In this document: positions 51,480 through 61,316 of the stretch, piece after piece | Layout of the letters: the number at the start of each line of letters is the position of its first letter | Position numbering within the stretch: the first letter of the stretch is position 1 | Origin: Dendrophyllia cribrosa | Lineage: Eukaryota; Cnidaria; Anthozoa; Scleractinia; Dendrophylliidae | Assembly (NCBI GenBank): GCA_024195265.1 | Contig: JAJLRJ010000004.1 | Location: 4,023,659 to 4,087,658, forward strand | Direction of reading: 5' to 3' | DNA length: 64,000 nucleotides | Program-made: the position numbers and the translations under genes | Notes under the pieces: generated by a model | Told to the model about the DNA's origin: nothing | Seen by the model: only the letters and a program-made list of their open reading frames with translations | The model's database searches: none

Positions 51480-53879
51480 GGTGTTTCGATACAGTTTTCT
51501 GGAGACCATACCTACATTTTCCAATCGGCTTTTAAGCGGTCTTTTCCAAGTCAGATCAACGTGAAATTTTCACAACTAACTGGTTTTGAATTTAAGTTTG
51601 GCTAAGTATATATTCTGGTAAAATCGATATTACCATGACAACGATAAACAAGAAACTTAGAAATCAGTAAAAGTGAAATTTAGCGCATTGAAAATCTCAC
51701 ATAGACATCTTAAAATATAGTATATGGCATATATATTTTGCAAGAATAAAAAAATATGTATGTTTGATTTCAAATAAATAGCAATAACATTTCAAACCTT
51801 ACTATTTGTGTACTGGTAATAAATTGATGGAGAGATTAACCCTCATACTACCAAGTGGGGTCCAATGGGATCCCAGCTGATAATCAACATTTACCATAGC
51901 TCACATGGTTGGACAATGTGTTCGAGATTTAAGGAATTTGTCTTTATGTATGAGCCACCTTGAATGCAAATATTACTTTTATATTACACGTGGATATGGA
52001 AATGTGGGGCTCATTTTTCTGTTGGGGTCCAAATCGACCCCTGCAACAAAAACAATAGCATCGACAGTGACAACAAAAATAAAAATAAACAAACAAAACC
52101 CAAAAACCGTCAAAACAAATACATTTATGCATCTTATACTACAGTTCATATTTAAAAAGTAGTTACTATGAATCATACTAAATTCTGTGATGGGGTACAA
52201 GCGGACCCCAGCAGTCATGATTTGTACTAAGGTGTTAAAATCACTTAGGAAGCAAGTTTGTCTCTTAACCATATTCTATTAATTGCAAGGAGCAAGGTTT
52301 ATTTGCATTCACAATTTTTTTATTATTATTGAACATAAATTTTCTAAAGGTTGTAAACTATTGTAAAGTTTGTTATACTACTTTTGTTATGGGGTCCGTT
52401 TTGACCCCTGTTGGTATGATTTGTATGCAAAATAAGTTGGTAGTATGAGGGTTAACACTGGTTTTGTGAAATTACTTAATGATAGTGTCAAAAAGTAGCT
52501 TTATGTTATGTTTGTAAACTTTCAAAGTTTTGTTTACTTTCTCTTTTGCGATCTTAAGAACTACCTTTTTTCTAACATCACTTCATGTGCAATTTTTGGG
52601 TAATTTTCGATTTTAATCGTTTTTGCAAAAATCTGAGAAACGGCTCGATGGATTTTTTTAAAACGTTCGCTGCGCATGCTAATCGATGTGCAAAATATTA
52701 TCCGAAAGTTTCATTAGCATTGATTCACTGGAACGCCTTTAAATTTAAAGATGAAGACGACGTACGAACCGGCCAAAAAAATGGCGTTACAAATTCACTT
52801 TTTTAAGTTATGCTTAATAATGATTTCAAATCAATGCGCACTGCATTCCTCCGTGATTTATACATTTCGTTGTGATCTGCTGTGCATCTATTATTATCCA
52901 TATTCGAGCATGATTGTACCTTATTACTCTCCTTCCTACTTTCCAGATTCTCTTAAGTCTTTTTTTAGGATTATTTTGAGCAATAAATGCCCTTTTGCGT
53001 TTTAAAAACGTTTTTACAGCAGACGGTTTGAATGCAAAAGAGAATATATCCAAAGAAATTTGCATCAACGCGAGCATACATTGCAATGTATAAATCACGG
53101 AGGAATGTAGTGCGCACTGATTTGAAATCATTACTGAGCATAACTTAAAAGAAGTGAATTTGTAACGCAAACGTTTTGGCCGCTTCGAACGTCGCGCCCG
53201 TCTTCATCTATAAATTTAAAGGCGTTCCAGTCAATCAATGTCAATGAAACTTTCAGATAATATTTTGCAGATCGGTAAGCATGCGTGGTGAACGTTTTAA
53301 AAAAAATCCATCGAGCCGTTTCTCAGATTTTTGCAAAAGCGATTAAAATCGAAAATTACCCAAAAATTGCACATGAAGCGTTGTTAGGAAAAATGGTAGT
53401 TCTCAAGATCGCAAAAGAGAAAGTAAACAAAACTTTAAAGGTTTACAAACGTAACATCAGGCTACGTTTTGACACTATCATTAAGTAATTTCACAAAACG
53501 AGTGTTAATCTCTCGATCAATTTATCACCAGTACACAAATAGTAAGGTTTGAAATGTTATTGTGATATATTTGAAATCAAACATACAGAATTTTTGTATT
53601 CTTGCAAAATATATATGCCATATACCATATTTTAAGACATCTATGTGGGATTTTCAATGCGAAATCTTAAACGCGCTAAATTTCACTTTTACTGATTTCT
53701 AAGTTTCTTGTTTATCGTCGTCATGGTAATATCGATTTTACCAGAAAATATATCTTGCCACACTTCAATTCAAAACCAGTTAGTGGTGAAAATTTCACGT
53801 TGATCTGACTTGGAGAAGATCGCTTAAAAGCCGATTGAAAAATATAGGTATGGTCTCCAGAAAACTGTATCGAAACACC
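51480..53879. mobile_element. 2.4-kb foldback TTAA element
   Basis: It starts GGTGTTTCGATACAG directly after the TTAA it shares with the MITE on its left and ends CTGTATCGAAACACC before TTAA (53880-53883). The arms are inverted copies of each other for about 900-1000 bp each (for example GGTCTCCAGAAAACTGTATC, ATTTGCAAAAATCTGAGAAAC-like blocks), with a loop near 52870-53080. The left arm holds a nested MITE. Open frames here are mirrored between arms and are not genes. Confidence 0.85.
51840..52451. mobile_element. piggyBac-type MITE nested in the foldback arm
   Basis: TTAA (51836-51839), CCCTCATACTACCAA, and the inverse TTGGTAGTATGAGGG followed by TTAA (52452-52455). The right arm of the foldback is uninterrupted at this place, which proves the insertion. 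The interior repeats TGGGGTCC/GGACCCCA-like segments. Confidence 0.9.
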
Positions 53880-53883
53880 TTAA

Positions 53884-55654
53884 GAGATAGCAACTATAGT
53901 TTATTATTTCAAACAAGAACGATACGAGTTGTGAAACCGAGCTTTAAGCGTGCATAAGAAATTAAGAATTCGAAGCATAGCCAGTAGTGTAACTGCTCCA
54001 CAATCGAAGATTCACTGTGACAATGTAGAATTCATTGACGTCTGTTTATTCTTCATTTTGTAGTTGTAATAAGAGGCTTTTACATATACAGTAGCTGCGA
54101 AAAGTGAAAAAAACATTATCAATATCGTGAAACTGAAAATCAATTTACAACATAAGAAAAAGGAAAATGACGAAACGAAACATATCATGTAAAACGAATT
54201 TACATTATTGCCTGATTTGGCGAGAGTTCCGATCGATAACTATTTTAATTTATTTTCTTTCTTTCAAGTAACAGATCAATGGACATTGCATGTACGAGTG
54301 CCGTTGCGAAAGCCTGATTAAAGGTTTCAAATGACGTAAAAACGAGCGTGACGGATCACCTTGTGTGACCGAAAAAACGAATGTAAAACAAATCATAACA
54401 ATTGGATTAATTATCTTGCCTTAGGGGCAACTACAAGACCCTTAATTCAACTTTATCGTTAAAATCCATCTCTCAAAAAGTGAGCGCGCGGGCGACGATG
54501 GGAAGAGGGAAGACGCAGGAGCCTCTGCCATATAATGTATCCAAGATGGCGCCGGATTTTCGAGGAAAACTGGGGCTAGGGAGCATCCCTCATAAATATT
54601 TAAAATATGGCGGAAAATTTAGTCCAACAAGAAAAGGAATCTTTCCTCCTGTCGATCTGCGCGACCGTTTCAGAAAGCGAAGCAAAGTACTAAGACAGTT
54701 TGTTGTAAATGTTTCCAAGATCACGATCTGGTTAATTTTTTTCGCCGAGGGAACTGTATTAAATCAACATTTTCGAACCATGCATCGAAACACCGCTGTC
54801 GACGTTGTGAGATGCAAGACACTTTTCCAGGATCTTCACGGAAAGGAAACAGCGATTGTCATTGAGCGGTTAAGCAGACATAGTTTACAAACGGTTAGTA
54901 ACCCCTTTCTGCTTAACAGGGGCACGGAACCTAAGCTCATCAATTTTGTTTTAGTAAAACTGAACGAAGAATGAATTTGGTGATTTGTCTATTTCAGCTG
55001 TGCACTAGTGGTGATAGTTATTCGGAGTATAAGGTGAGCTTAGAAGCTCTTAGAAGGTGACGCAGATCTCGAGGAAAAAATTGTTGCCAAAACAAGGAAG
55101 GAAGCGGCAAAACTTTACGATTTGATTGTACACCATGCACTGTGGCAAACTGATGGCTCTTGCATTGGAGACCGACCGACCATGTGTTGTTCGGGTGCAC
55201 GAAGACAACTCAAGTCGACAGAGCTTTTGCACGTGGTTTGCTGGAGACAAAATTTACGTTGAGTGTTTCATTCCGTTCCGAGCAGGAGGTTAAATGAAAA
55301 ATAGTTGTCCTTTATAACCTTTTATATTTGATTAATTGTAACACTGAAATGCAAAATCGCTAAGGTCCTGTTTACATCTTAGACTAACAATATAATACTT
55401 TGAAATAAAGGACAACAATCTTTACCCTCCTGCAGACACTTACAATTACATGTACCCATGCAAACTCCCCCTTATCTGCTAAAAATGTTGCATTCAAAAA
55501 AATGATGCATGAAAATTTACAGTAAATTGTCAGTCAAATGTGTCAAATAATCCGTTTGTGAAATTGCAGTCCTAATTATCAAGACAGCAAATGACACGTC
55601 TGGTCACATTTCATTTCCGTGTAGACGTAAACTATAGGTGCATTTGTTTCCTTA
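53884..55654. other. no recognised gene
   Basis: One frame (ATG 54498 to 54974, about 158 residues, basic, KGIFPPVDLRDRFRKRS) is open, but I see no domain and do not call it a gene. The rest is AT-rich and unannotated. Confidence 0.4.
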
Positions 55655-55655
55655 G

Positions 55656-56196
55656 TGGATTTACCGTCCAAGTACACCCGGATAGTATGAAGTGTGCGAT
55701 GTGCAGGGTAATATTCTTCAAGAGCCAAACAGCTGGTTACTAAGTAAACAAATTAATGTTGGAGACGTTCAAAGAGTAGACGTTACAGTCAGGTATTCTA
55801 TAATACGGCCTTGCTCCACCATACCATCGGTAAACAGGTTTTGCAAAAATTTCTTCAATGTTTATGTTTGGGAATCTGACAATGTGGTCATGTCTGACCA
55901 GATTCCGTATCCTATAAACGACAACAGTTCGTACAGAAGATTTGCCAATATCAGCAGTCAGACAAGTGGCCAAAAAACCTTAACAATACCACTTGGTGGC
56001 TGCAGATCTTTGTTTTCCGTTAAGGTCACTTGCAATGTATGTCCTGGAGAAACGCTTTCCAACAGCTTGGTCGCTCTACCACAAACATTGGCCCCATCAA
56101 ATGACTTACAATGACTTACAATCAATCCAAATTGAGGGAAGTTGTATCGCAGACTCTATGCATGTACAGCCAAAAAACCCTTACGAAGTTGTATAA
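55656..56196 (+). pseudogene. Eph receptor ligand-binding domain exon, broken
   Basis: A good acceptor (TTTGTTTCCTTAG, to 55655) precedes the frame. The translation has YEVCDVQ, NSWLLSKQINVGDVQRVDV, RFCKNFFNVYVWESD, GGCRSLFSVKV, CPGETL and LPQTLAPSND, in the order and spacing of the ephrin-binding domain of Eph receptor tyrosine kinases. A TAG at 55683-55685 precedes the core, and an exact 10-bp tandem duplication (ATGACTTACA, 56101-56120) shifts the frame near the end. No other Eph domain is nearby, so this is an exon of a dead or divergent copy, or a relict. It is the only host-type coding sequence I find in the window. Confidence 0.75.
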
Positions 56197-57806
56197 GCCC
56201 AAGGCTTACAACCGGGATTTTCAGTGTGTTGTAGACCATGTTGTAGGCTATGTTGTGCGACCACAGTCGGTACATAATGCGTGACGGACGATTAAGTCAT
56301 TGGGTAACTATTTTAACTATTGTGTAACCACTTCCCTTGTGGATAAGTTCTTTAATCATTAACGCACTGAACCGTTCACCTTCCATGTTTCGTTTTCCAT
56401 TTTCCTACTCACTGTCTGTGATCTGCACTTTTCGAGGATCCTTTGACAGTTTTAAACTACTTTTGAGCACCAATTGGTAAGTATTCTAGCCTTTTAAGTT
56501 ACGATTGTTCAATAAGGTCAAAATGAAATGATCAAGTTTTGTTTGTTGACCATAGCCGCCTATTATTCAGTCTGTGTATTTTCGTGTATTCCGTTTAATT
56601 GCTACATCTAAACAATTGGTCCGGCTGGTTTGAATGTTGATTCTTTCGCTTTCTTGAAGTCCCAGAAGTGGGAATCTAGACAACAAATTGCAAAGTTTAT
56701 CACTAATTTCCCGGGCAACGAAGAACTGACTGATGCTTTGTTGACTTCGAACTTACAGCAAGTAGGAGTATTCGACTTAATTTGTTGATGATTTTAACGA
56801 AAAAAGTAATAATGAAATACGGCAAGAGACTGAGTTCGCTTTCAAAAAGTAAGGTTAGATAACTGATCGATGTGCCGATGTATATGCATAATCCACGAAC
56901 GCGTTAGCGCCGCTGTTCGTGATGAAGCAGTGCATGTTTATACTGTATTTAAGTGTAGATTAATTTCCTTGCCAAAGGGTTTATCTGGCGAACCGATCAT
57001 GCGGAGATCGATATTAACGTATCCCTTTTTTTGCTGCCGGCTTTAGTAGCGATTGTAGCTTGTTAGAAAGCAGAAGCATTTGAGATCTTAAGCGAGTTTA
57101 GTACAAAGTTAAATTGAAAACCTTCAGGGAGTACGAAATCGCCTGCTGATAAACGGATCATATTTCTCGCGCCGTTAGGTTGCAAACAAAAAGCTTTCTC
57201 GCTAGCTTTTTTCACAACGTGTCACAACGTGTCAGCTTCATCGAGCTGAGAACGTGCCAACTTCATCGTGTACGTGGTTATCTTTCGAAATTTACTTGTG
57301 AACATAGCTTCAATAAAGTATAGATGCCAGCAATGATAAAGCGCTATATTGTGCTGATGTTCTTTTTTTGTATCGCAATGAATGATTTGCCAGTAATCAG
57401 ATCCCTCTGTTATGCGCAAAGGATTCTGGGATCGGCAGGGGGCAAACATTGCAAGTCGCTTGAAGGGAATGTATGGCGAAAAGTTGTTTTGACGTCCAAA
57501 AAGACGATTCTTGAGGGAGTTCGACCCGTTTTCGCCACTATTTTATCAGAAATGGATTTGGACAATGTTGATACGTAAAAAGTGTAAGTTTTAGTTTGAA
57601 TAACCGTGAAATATGTGATAAAATCTACTGATAACCTTTCTTGCTTGCGTAAGAAAAATTGTGAAATTTCCATCGCGTAATGCTCTCGAAATATATCACA
57701 AAGTTAGGTATAAATCGGGAGAAAATAAGTCAATAAACCTTTTTCAGTTGTATCTACGTGTGTACAGAATGCTTTTTGGTTATCTTTTAACTCAGTGATA
57801 CAAATA
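56197..57806. other. no recognised gene
   Basis: AT-rich. A frame at 57324-57578 starts with a hydrophobic, signal-like stretch (RYIVLMFFFCIAMNDLPV), but nothing supports it. The left end of the following transposon should lie in its right part; I could not locate it. Confidence 0.4.
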
Positions 57807-58641
57807 ATGCCTGGTGGCGATCATTGTGCTGTGTGGGGTTGTGATAACGATCGAAGGTACCCAGAGAAGCAAAAAATTCTTCCTCACGTTGGAATATTAA
57901 GATTCTACTCGCCCAGGAATAAGAAAGATGTTTTGTCGTGGGCCAGAGCTATAAATCGTGATCAATTTAAGGTGACAAAGAGTACAAAGGTCTGCCCAAA
58001 TCATTTTGTAAAAGGTTATAGAACTCCTGAATGTCCTACACCAACACTGTACATGAGAGGGTACGACTTGACTAAAACTAAAAGACCTGCTCCAAAGGTC
58101 AGGCCAACAGAAAACAAAACAAAAAATCAAGAAAGCGAAAACACGATGATAGAGCTGATGAAGTTCCAACTAAGAAAGTGCCTCTAGTGGACAACGACGA
58201 GTCACTATTTGGAGAGAATATTGACTTTGAACATCCAGCCTTATTATCTTCTGCAGATACTGTTACTTTTTCTAAAGTTCATAAAGTTCACGCAGAGACA
58301 CAAACGGAGTATAAAAGTCCAAAGAAAGAGAAGAGGGACTATTTTTTTGAGCAAGCAACTTGTCCCAAAAACTGCTATCGATATACAGGTGTCACAAGAT
58401 CTAAGTTTGATTTGCTGTTTGAATTTTTAGAACCAAAGACCCCTGACATCCGTGTCCGGAGGGGTAGTAAAAATACCAAAAAAGGATCAAAAAAACGAGC
58501 AGCTAAAAAAAAGAAGAAGACTGATAATGATGGAGTCCTGACAAAATGGGAACAATTTGTTCTCACTTTAGTGAGAACAAGAAAAGGTTTTGATGTGAAA
58601 TTCCTTGCTGATACTGTTGGCATTAGCCCTTCTCAAAGTGT
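57807..58641 (+). pseudogene. ISL2EU-type transposase, N-terminal part (THAP and HTH)
   Basis: From the ATG at 57807: a THAP finger (CAVWGCDNDR, then FYSP, W, KVCPNHF, PTLYMRGYD). After a frame change near 58170 come an acidic linker, CYRYTGVTRSKFDLLFEFL, a Lys-rich stretch and WEQFVLTLVRTRKGFDVKFL followed by ADTVGISPSQ, the helix-turn-helix of DDE_Tnp_4-type transposases. A Penelope element cuts it at 58642. Family members bind their own ends and move the element by cut and paste. Confidence 0.8.
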
Positions 58642-58756
58642 GGGGTTAGTTTCTAGAGAAACTGTGGTGCTGCGTCGGTGGGGGGATGAAACACGAGAAT
58701 TTAGTTTTATCGACTGAGTCGATAAGGTAAATTGACCACCGTAAAAAGATTCAAAT

Positions 58757-58795
58757 AGCTGACGTTTCGAGCGCTAGCCCTTCGTCGGAGCGAAT
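58757..58795 (-). ncRNA. hammerhead-like motif, left arm (candidate)
   Basis: Inverse of the motif at 60491-60532, with the same C in place of U in the first conserved box. Confidence 0.3.
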
Positions 58796-58886
58796 CAAGG
58801 AATTGTGGGTAGTGTGTGGTTTTATATAGTAAGCGGTGGAGCTACGCTATTGGTGGAAGTTTGGTGACGTGAAAAACAAATGTAGA

Positions 58887-59519
58887 TTAGTTGAATGAAA
58901 AGCGTTCGTTGATTCCGTGGGGTTTGAGAGTGCCGATTTGAAAGATGATTTTTTGTTCTAGGTTTTTACGGCTTTCTGTGTTACCCTGGTGTAGGGAAAG
59001 GCCGCAGATTGTCATGTGTTGTTTAGAATGGTTAGTAAGATTAAAATGGCGCGCGACTGGTTTGGATGCGTCTTTGTCATTTTTTTCAACGTCTCGGAGA
59101 TGTTCACGAAAACGGTCGCCCAGTCTCCTCCCTGTTTCGCCAATGTATATCTTTTTGCAAAAAGTACATGTTATGCAGTAGATAACATTTACGGAGGTGC
59201 ATGTAAAACGATCAGTGATTTTAATAGATCGTTTGGGTCCTGTTATTTTGTCCGCGTTGTGAATGAAAGGACAAGTGTTACATCGTGTGCGTGTGCATTT
59301 GAAAGTTCCCGGTACATCGTCAGATTTCAGTGCGCTCGTAACTAGAAAGTTGCCTATGTTTTTGTCACGTTTGAATGAAATTAGTGGGGGTTGTGAAAAA
59401 ATTCTGCCAGTTTCGGGGTCGTTTTGGAGTAATTTGAAATTTTTTAAAATGATGCTTTTGACTGTGTTGTTGTGTGGGTGGAAAGTGAGGGTGAATGGAA
59501 TTCTCTCGTTCTCTTCCAT
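58887..59519 (-). CDS. Penelope C-terminal GIY-YIG endonuclease, left arm
   Basis: A 210-residue open frame: LTFHPHNNTVKSIILKNFK, NIGNFLVTSALK, RTRCNTCPF, then the GIY-YIG part YCITCTFCKKIYIGETGRRL and GDRFREHL, ending INERFSFN. The endonuclease nicks target DNA for the reverse transcriptase in intact elements. The RT domain is missing here, so the frame is an intact piece of a truncated element. Confidence 0.8.
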   Translation of the reverse strand: MEENERIPFTLTFHPHNNTVKSIILKNFKLLQNDPETGRIFSQPPLISFKRDKNIGNFLVTSALKSDDVPGTFKCTRTRCNTCPFIHNADKITGPKRSIKITDRFTCTSVNVIYCITCTFCKKIYIGETGRRLGDRFREHLRDVEKNDKDASKPVARHFNLTNHSKQHMTICGLSLHQGNTESRKNLEQKIIFQIGTLKPHGINERFSFN

Positions 59520-59520
59520 C

Positions 59521-60396
59521 TGTGGCGATTCCCACAGTTATCTGTTACATTCATCCTCACATCCATCGCACGTTAAAAACGCCATTCCGTATTCTCAATT
59601 TCTCAGACTTCGACGTCTATGTAGTGATGACTCTGATTTTTCCAACAAATCAGAAGAAATGTGCCAGTTTTTCAAGAAACGTGGGTACCCTGACTCTGTT
59701 GTTAATACGGGCCAACAACGTGCACAACAGATCGACAGACAATCAGCACTACAAATGCCACAGATGGAAGAGAACGAGAGAATTCCATTCACCCTCACTT
59801 TCCACCCACACAACAACACAGTCAAAAGCATCATTTTAAAAAATTTCAAATTACTCCAAAACGACCCCGAAACTGGCAGAATTTTTTCACAACCCCCACT
59901 AATTTCATTCAAACGTGACAAAAACATAGGCAACTTTCTAGTTACGAGCGCACTGAAATCTGACGATGTACCGGGAACTTTCAAATGCACACGCACACGA
60001 TGTAACACTTGTCCTTTCATTCACAACGCGGACAAAATAACAGGACCCAAACGATCTATTAAAATCACTGATCGTTTTACATGCACCTCCGTAAATGTTA
60101 TCTACTGCATAACATGTACTTTTTGCAAAAAGATATACATTGGCGAAACAGGGAGGAGACTGAGCGACCGTTTTCGTGAACATCTCCGAGACGTTGAAAA
60201 AAATGACAAAGACGCATCCAAACCAGTCGCGCGCCATTTTAATCTTACTAACCATTCTAAACAACACATGACAATCTGCGGCCTTTCCCTACACCAGGGT
60301 AACACAGAAAGCCGTAAAAACCTAGAACAAAAAATCATCTTTCAAATCGGCACTCTCAAACCCCACGGAATCAACGAACGCTTTTCATTCAACTAA
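59521..60396 (+). CDS. Penelope RT thumb remnant plus GIY-YIG endonuclease, right arm
   Basis: It carries HPSHVKNAIPYSQFLRLRRL, SEEMCQFFKKRGYP (the thumb/linker after the RT) and then the same endonuclease part as the left arm; GRRLSDRFREHL differs by one residue. The polymerase core is absent. The frame is open through the junction into the antisense of the left arm, which is an artefact of the inversion. Confidence 0.8.
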   Translation, partial: CGDSHSYLLHSSSHPSHVKNAIPYSQFLRLRRLCSDDSDFSNKSEEMCQFFKKRGYPDSVVNTGQQRAQQIDRQSALQMPQMEENERIPFTLTFHPHNNTVKSIILKNFKLLQNDPETGRIFSQPPLISFKRDKNIGNFLVTSALKSDDVPGTFKCTRTRCNTCPFIHNADKITGPKRSIKITDRFTCTSVNVIYCITCTFCKKIYIGETGRRLSDRFREHLRDVEKNDKDASKPVARHFNLTNHSKQHMTICGLSLHQGNTESRKNLEQKIIFQIGTLKPHGINERFSFN

Positions 60397-60490
60397 TCTA
60401 CATTTGTTTTTCACGTCACCAAACTTCCACCAATAGCGTAGCTCCACCGCTTACTATATAAAACCACACACTACCCACAATTCCTTGATT

Positions 60491-60532
60491 CGCTCCGACG
60501 AAGGGCTAGCGCTCGAAACGTCAGCTATTTGA
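60491..60532 (+). ncRNA. hammerhead-like motif, right arm (candidate)
   Basis: CGCTCCGACGAAGGGCTAGC followed by GCTCGAAACGTCAGC. The order is box, stem II with TAGC loop, GAAA and GTC, with the same one-base departure as in the other two copies. Confidence 0.35.
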
Positions 60533-60602
60533 ATCTTTTTACGGTGGTCAATTTACCTTATCGACTCAGTCGATAAAACTAAATTCTCGCTTCTCAAAGT
60601 GT

Positions 60603-61242
60603 CCAGAATTTACAATACCTGGATAGCATTTATGTCTCAAGAGCGCTAGCTGTCCTTCTTGGTTCCATGGCCTTCAAGATCAGAACTGAGAAAATCTCTA
60701 CCAAAAAGGTTTCAACAATTCCAGAATGTAAGAATAATACTTGACTGTCTTGAACTTTTTATACAAAAGCCAAAAGTCCCTATAAGTCAACAGATCACAT
60801 GGAGCAATTACAAACATTGGAACACTTTTAAGTTATATTTACTGGTAGGAATAACACCAACTGGTGTCGTTTCATTCCACCACTATGGACAGGATCCATT
60901 AGTGACAAAGAAATTGTGAAGCAAAGTGGACTGCTAAACTTGCTTGAGCAGGGGGATGCAGTCATGGCTGACAAGGGTTTTCTTGTTCGGGATCTTCTTA
61001 CATTTAAAAGACTCTACCTTGTTTCTCCAGCCTACTGTAGAAGAGCTCGCCTGTCAGCAAAAGGGACAACACACACTCGTCGTGTGGCATCATTGCGTAC
61101 TCATGTTGAAAGGAATATTTTAAAATTGAAACAATTTAAAATTATCTCTGGAGTTATACCTCTTCTGCTAAAACCAATGTTGGATATAATTGTTTTTGTT
61201 TGTGCTGCTTTAACTAACTTATGTAAGAGAAGTATAAAGTAA
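60603..61242 (+). pseudogene. ISL2EU-type transposase, catalytic part (DDE)
   Basis: The sequence resumes after the Penelope insertion. Blocks are WPSRSELRKSLPKRF, IILDCLELFI (first D), TWSNYKHWNTFKLYLLVGIT, then, after a frame change, DAVMADKGFLVRDL (second D) and TRRVASLRTHVERNILKLK (E), ending in VCAALTNL. The order is that of the DDE_Tnp_4/IS5-type nuclease. A frameshift near 60900 adds to the damage. Confidence 0.8.
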
Positions 61243-61316
61243 GGTGCAAATGCATAAGTTAAAAAAAAAACTTTTATTGATTTTCTTGATCTCTATGTGC
61301 TTACTGCTTTGTGTGA

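Larger units (their letters stand above)
58642..60589. mobile_element. Penelope-like element, inverted dimer
   Basis: A 13-bp duplication (CTTCTCAAAGTGT, 58629-58641 and 60590-60602) flanks it. Two nearly identical arms of about 820 bp face outward (58697-59520 minus; 59763-60585 plus). The centre (59521-59760) holds upstream coding sequence of the right copy only. The left copy is therefore a 5'-truncated inverted partner, an arrangement known for Penelope-like elements. Confidence 0.9.

Noticed and set aside
51905..53170. Several 60-114-residue frames in the foldback element
   Set aside because: They are mirrored between the two arms, rich in Phe/Ile/Lys from AT-rich DNA, and have no domain.
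59263..60396. Single 377-residue Penelope protein from 59263
   Set aside because: The first 86 codons are antisense to the left-arm endonuclease. Only the part from about 59521 is genuine element coding sequence.
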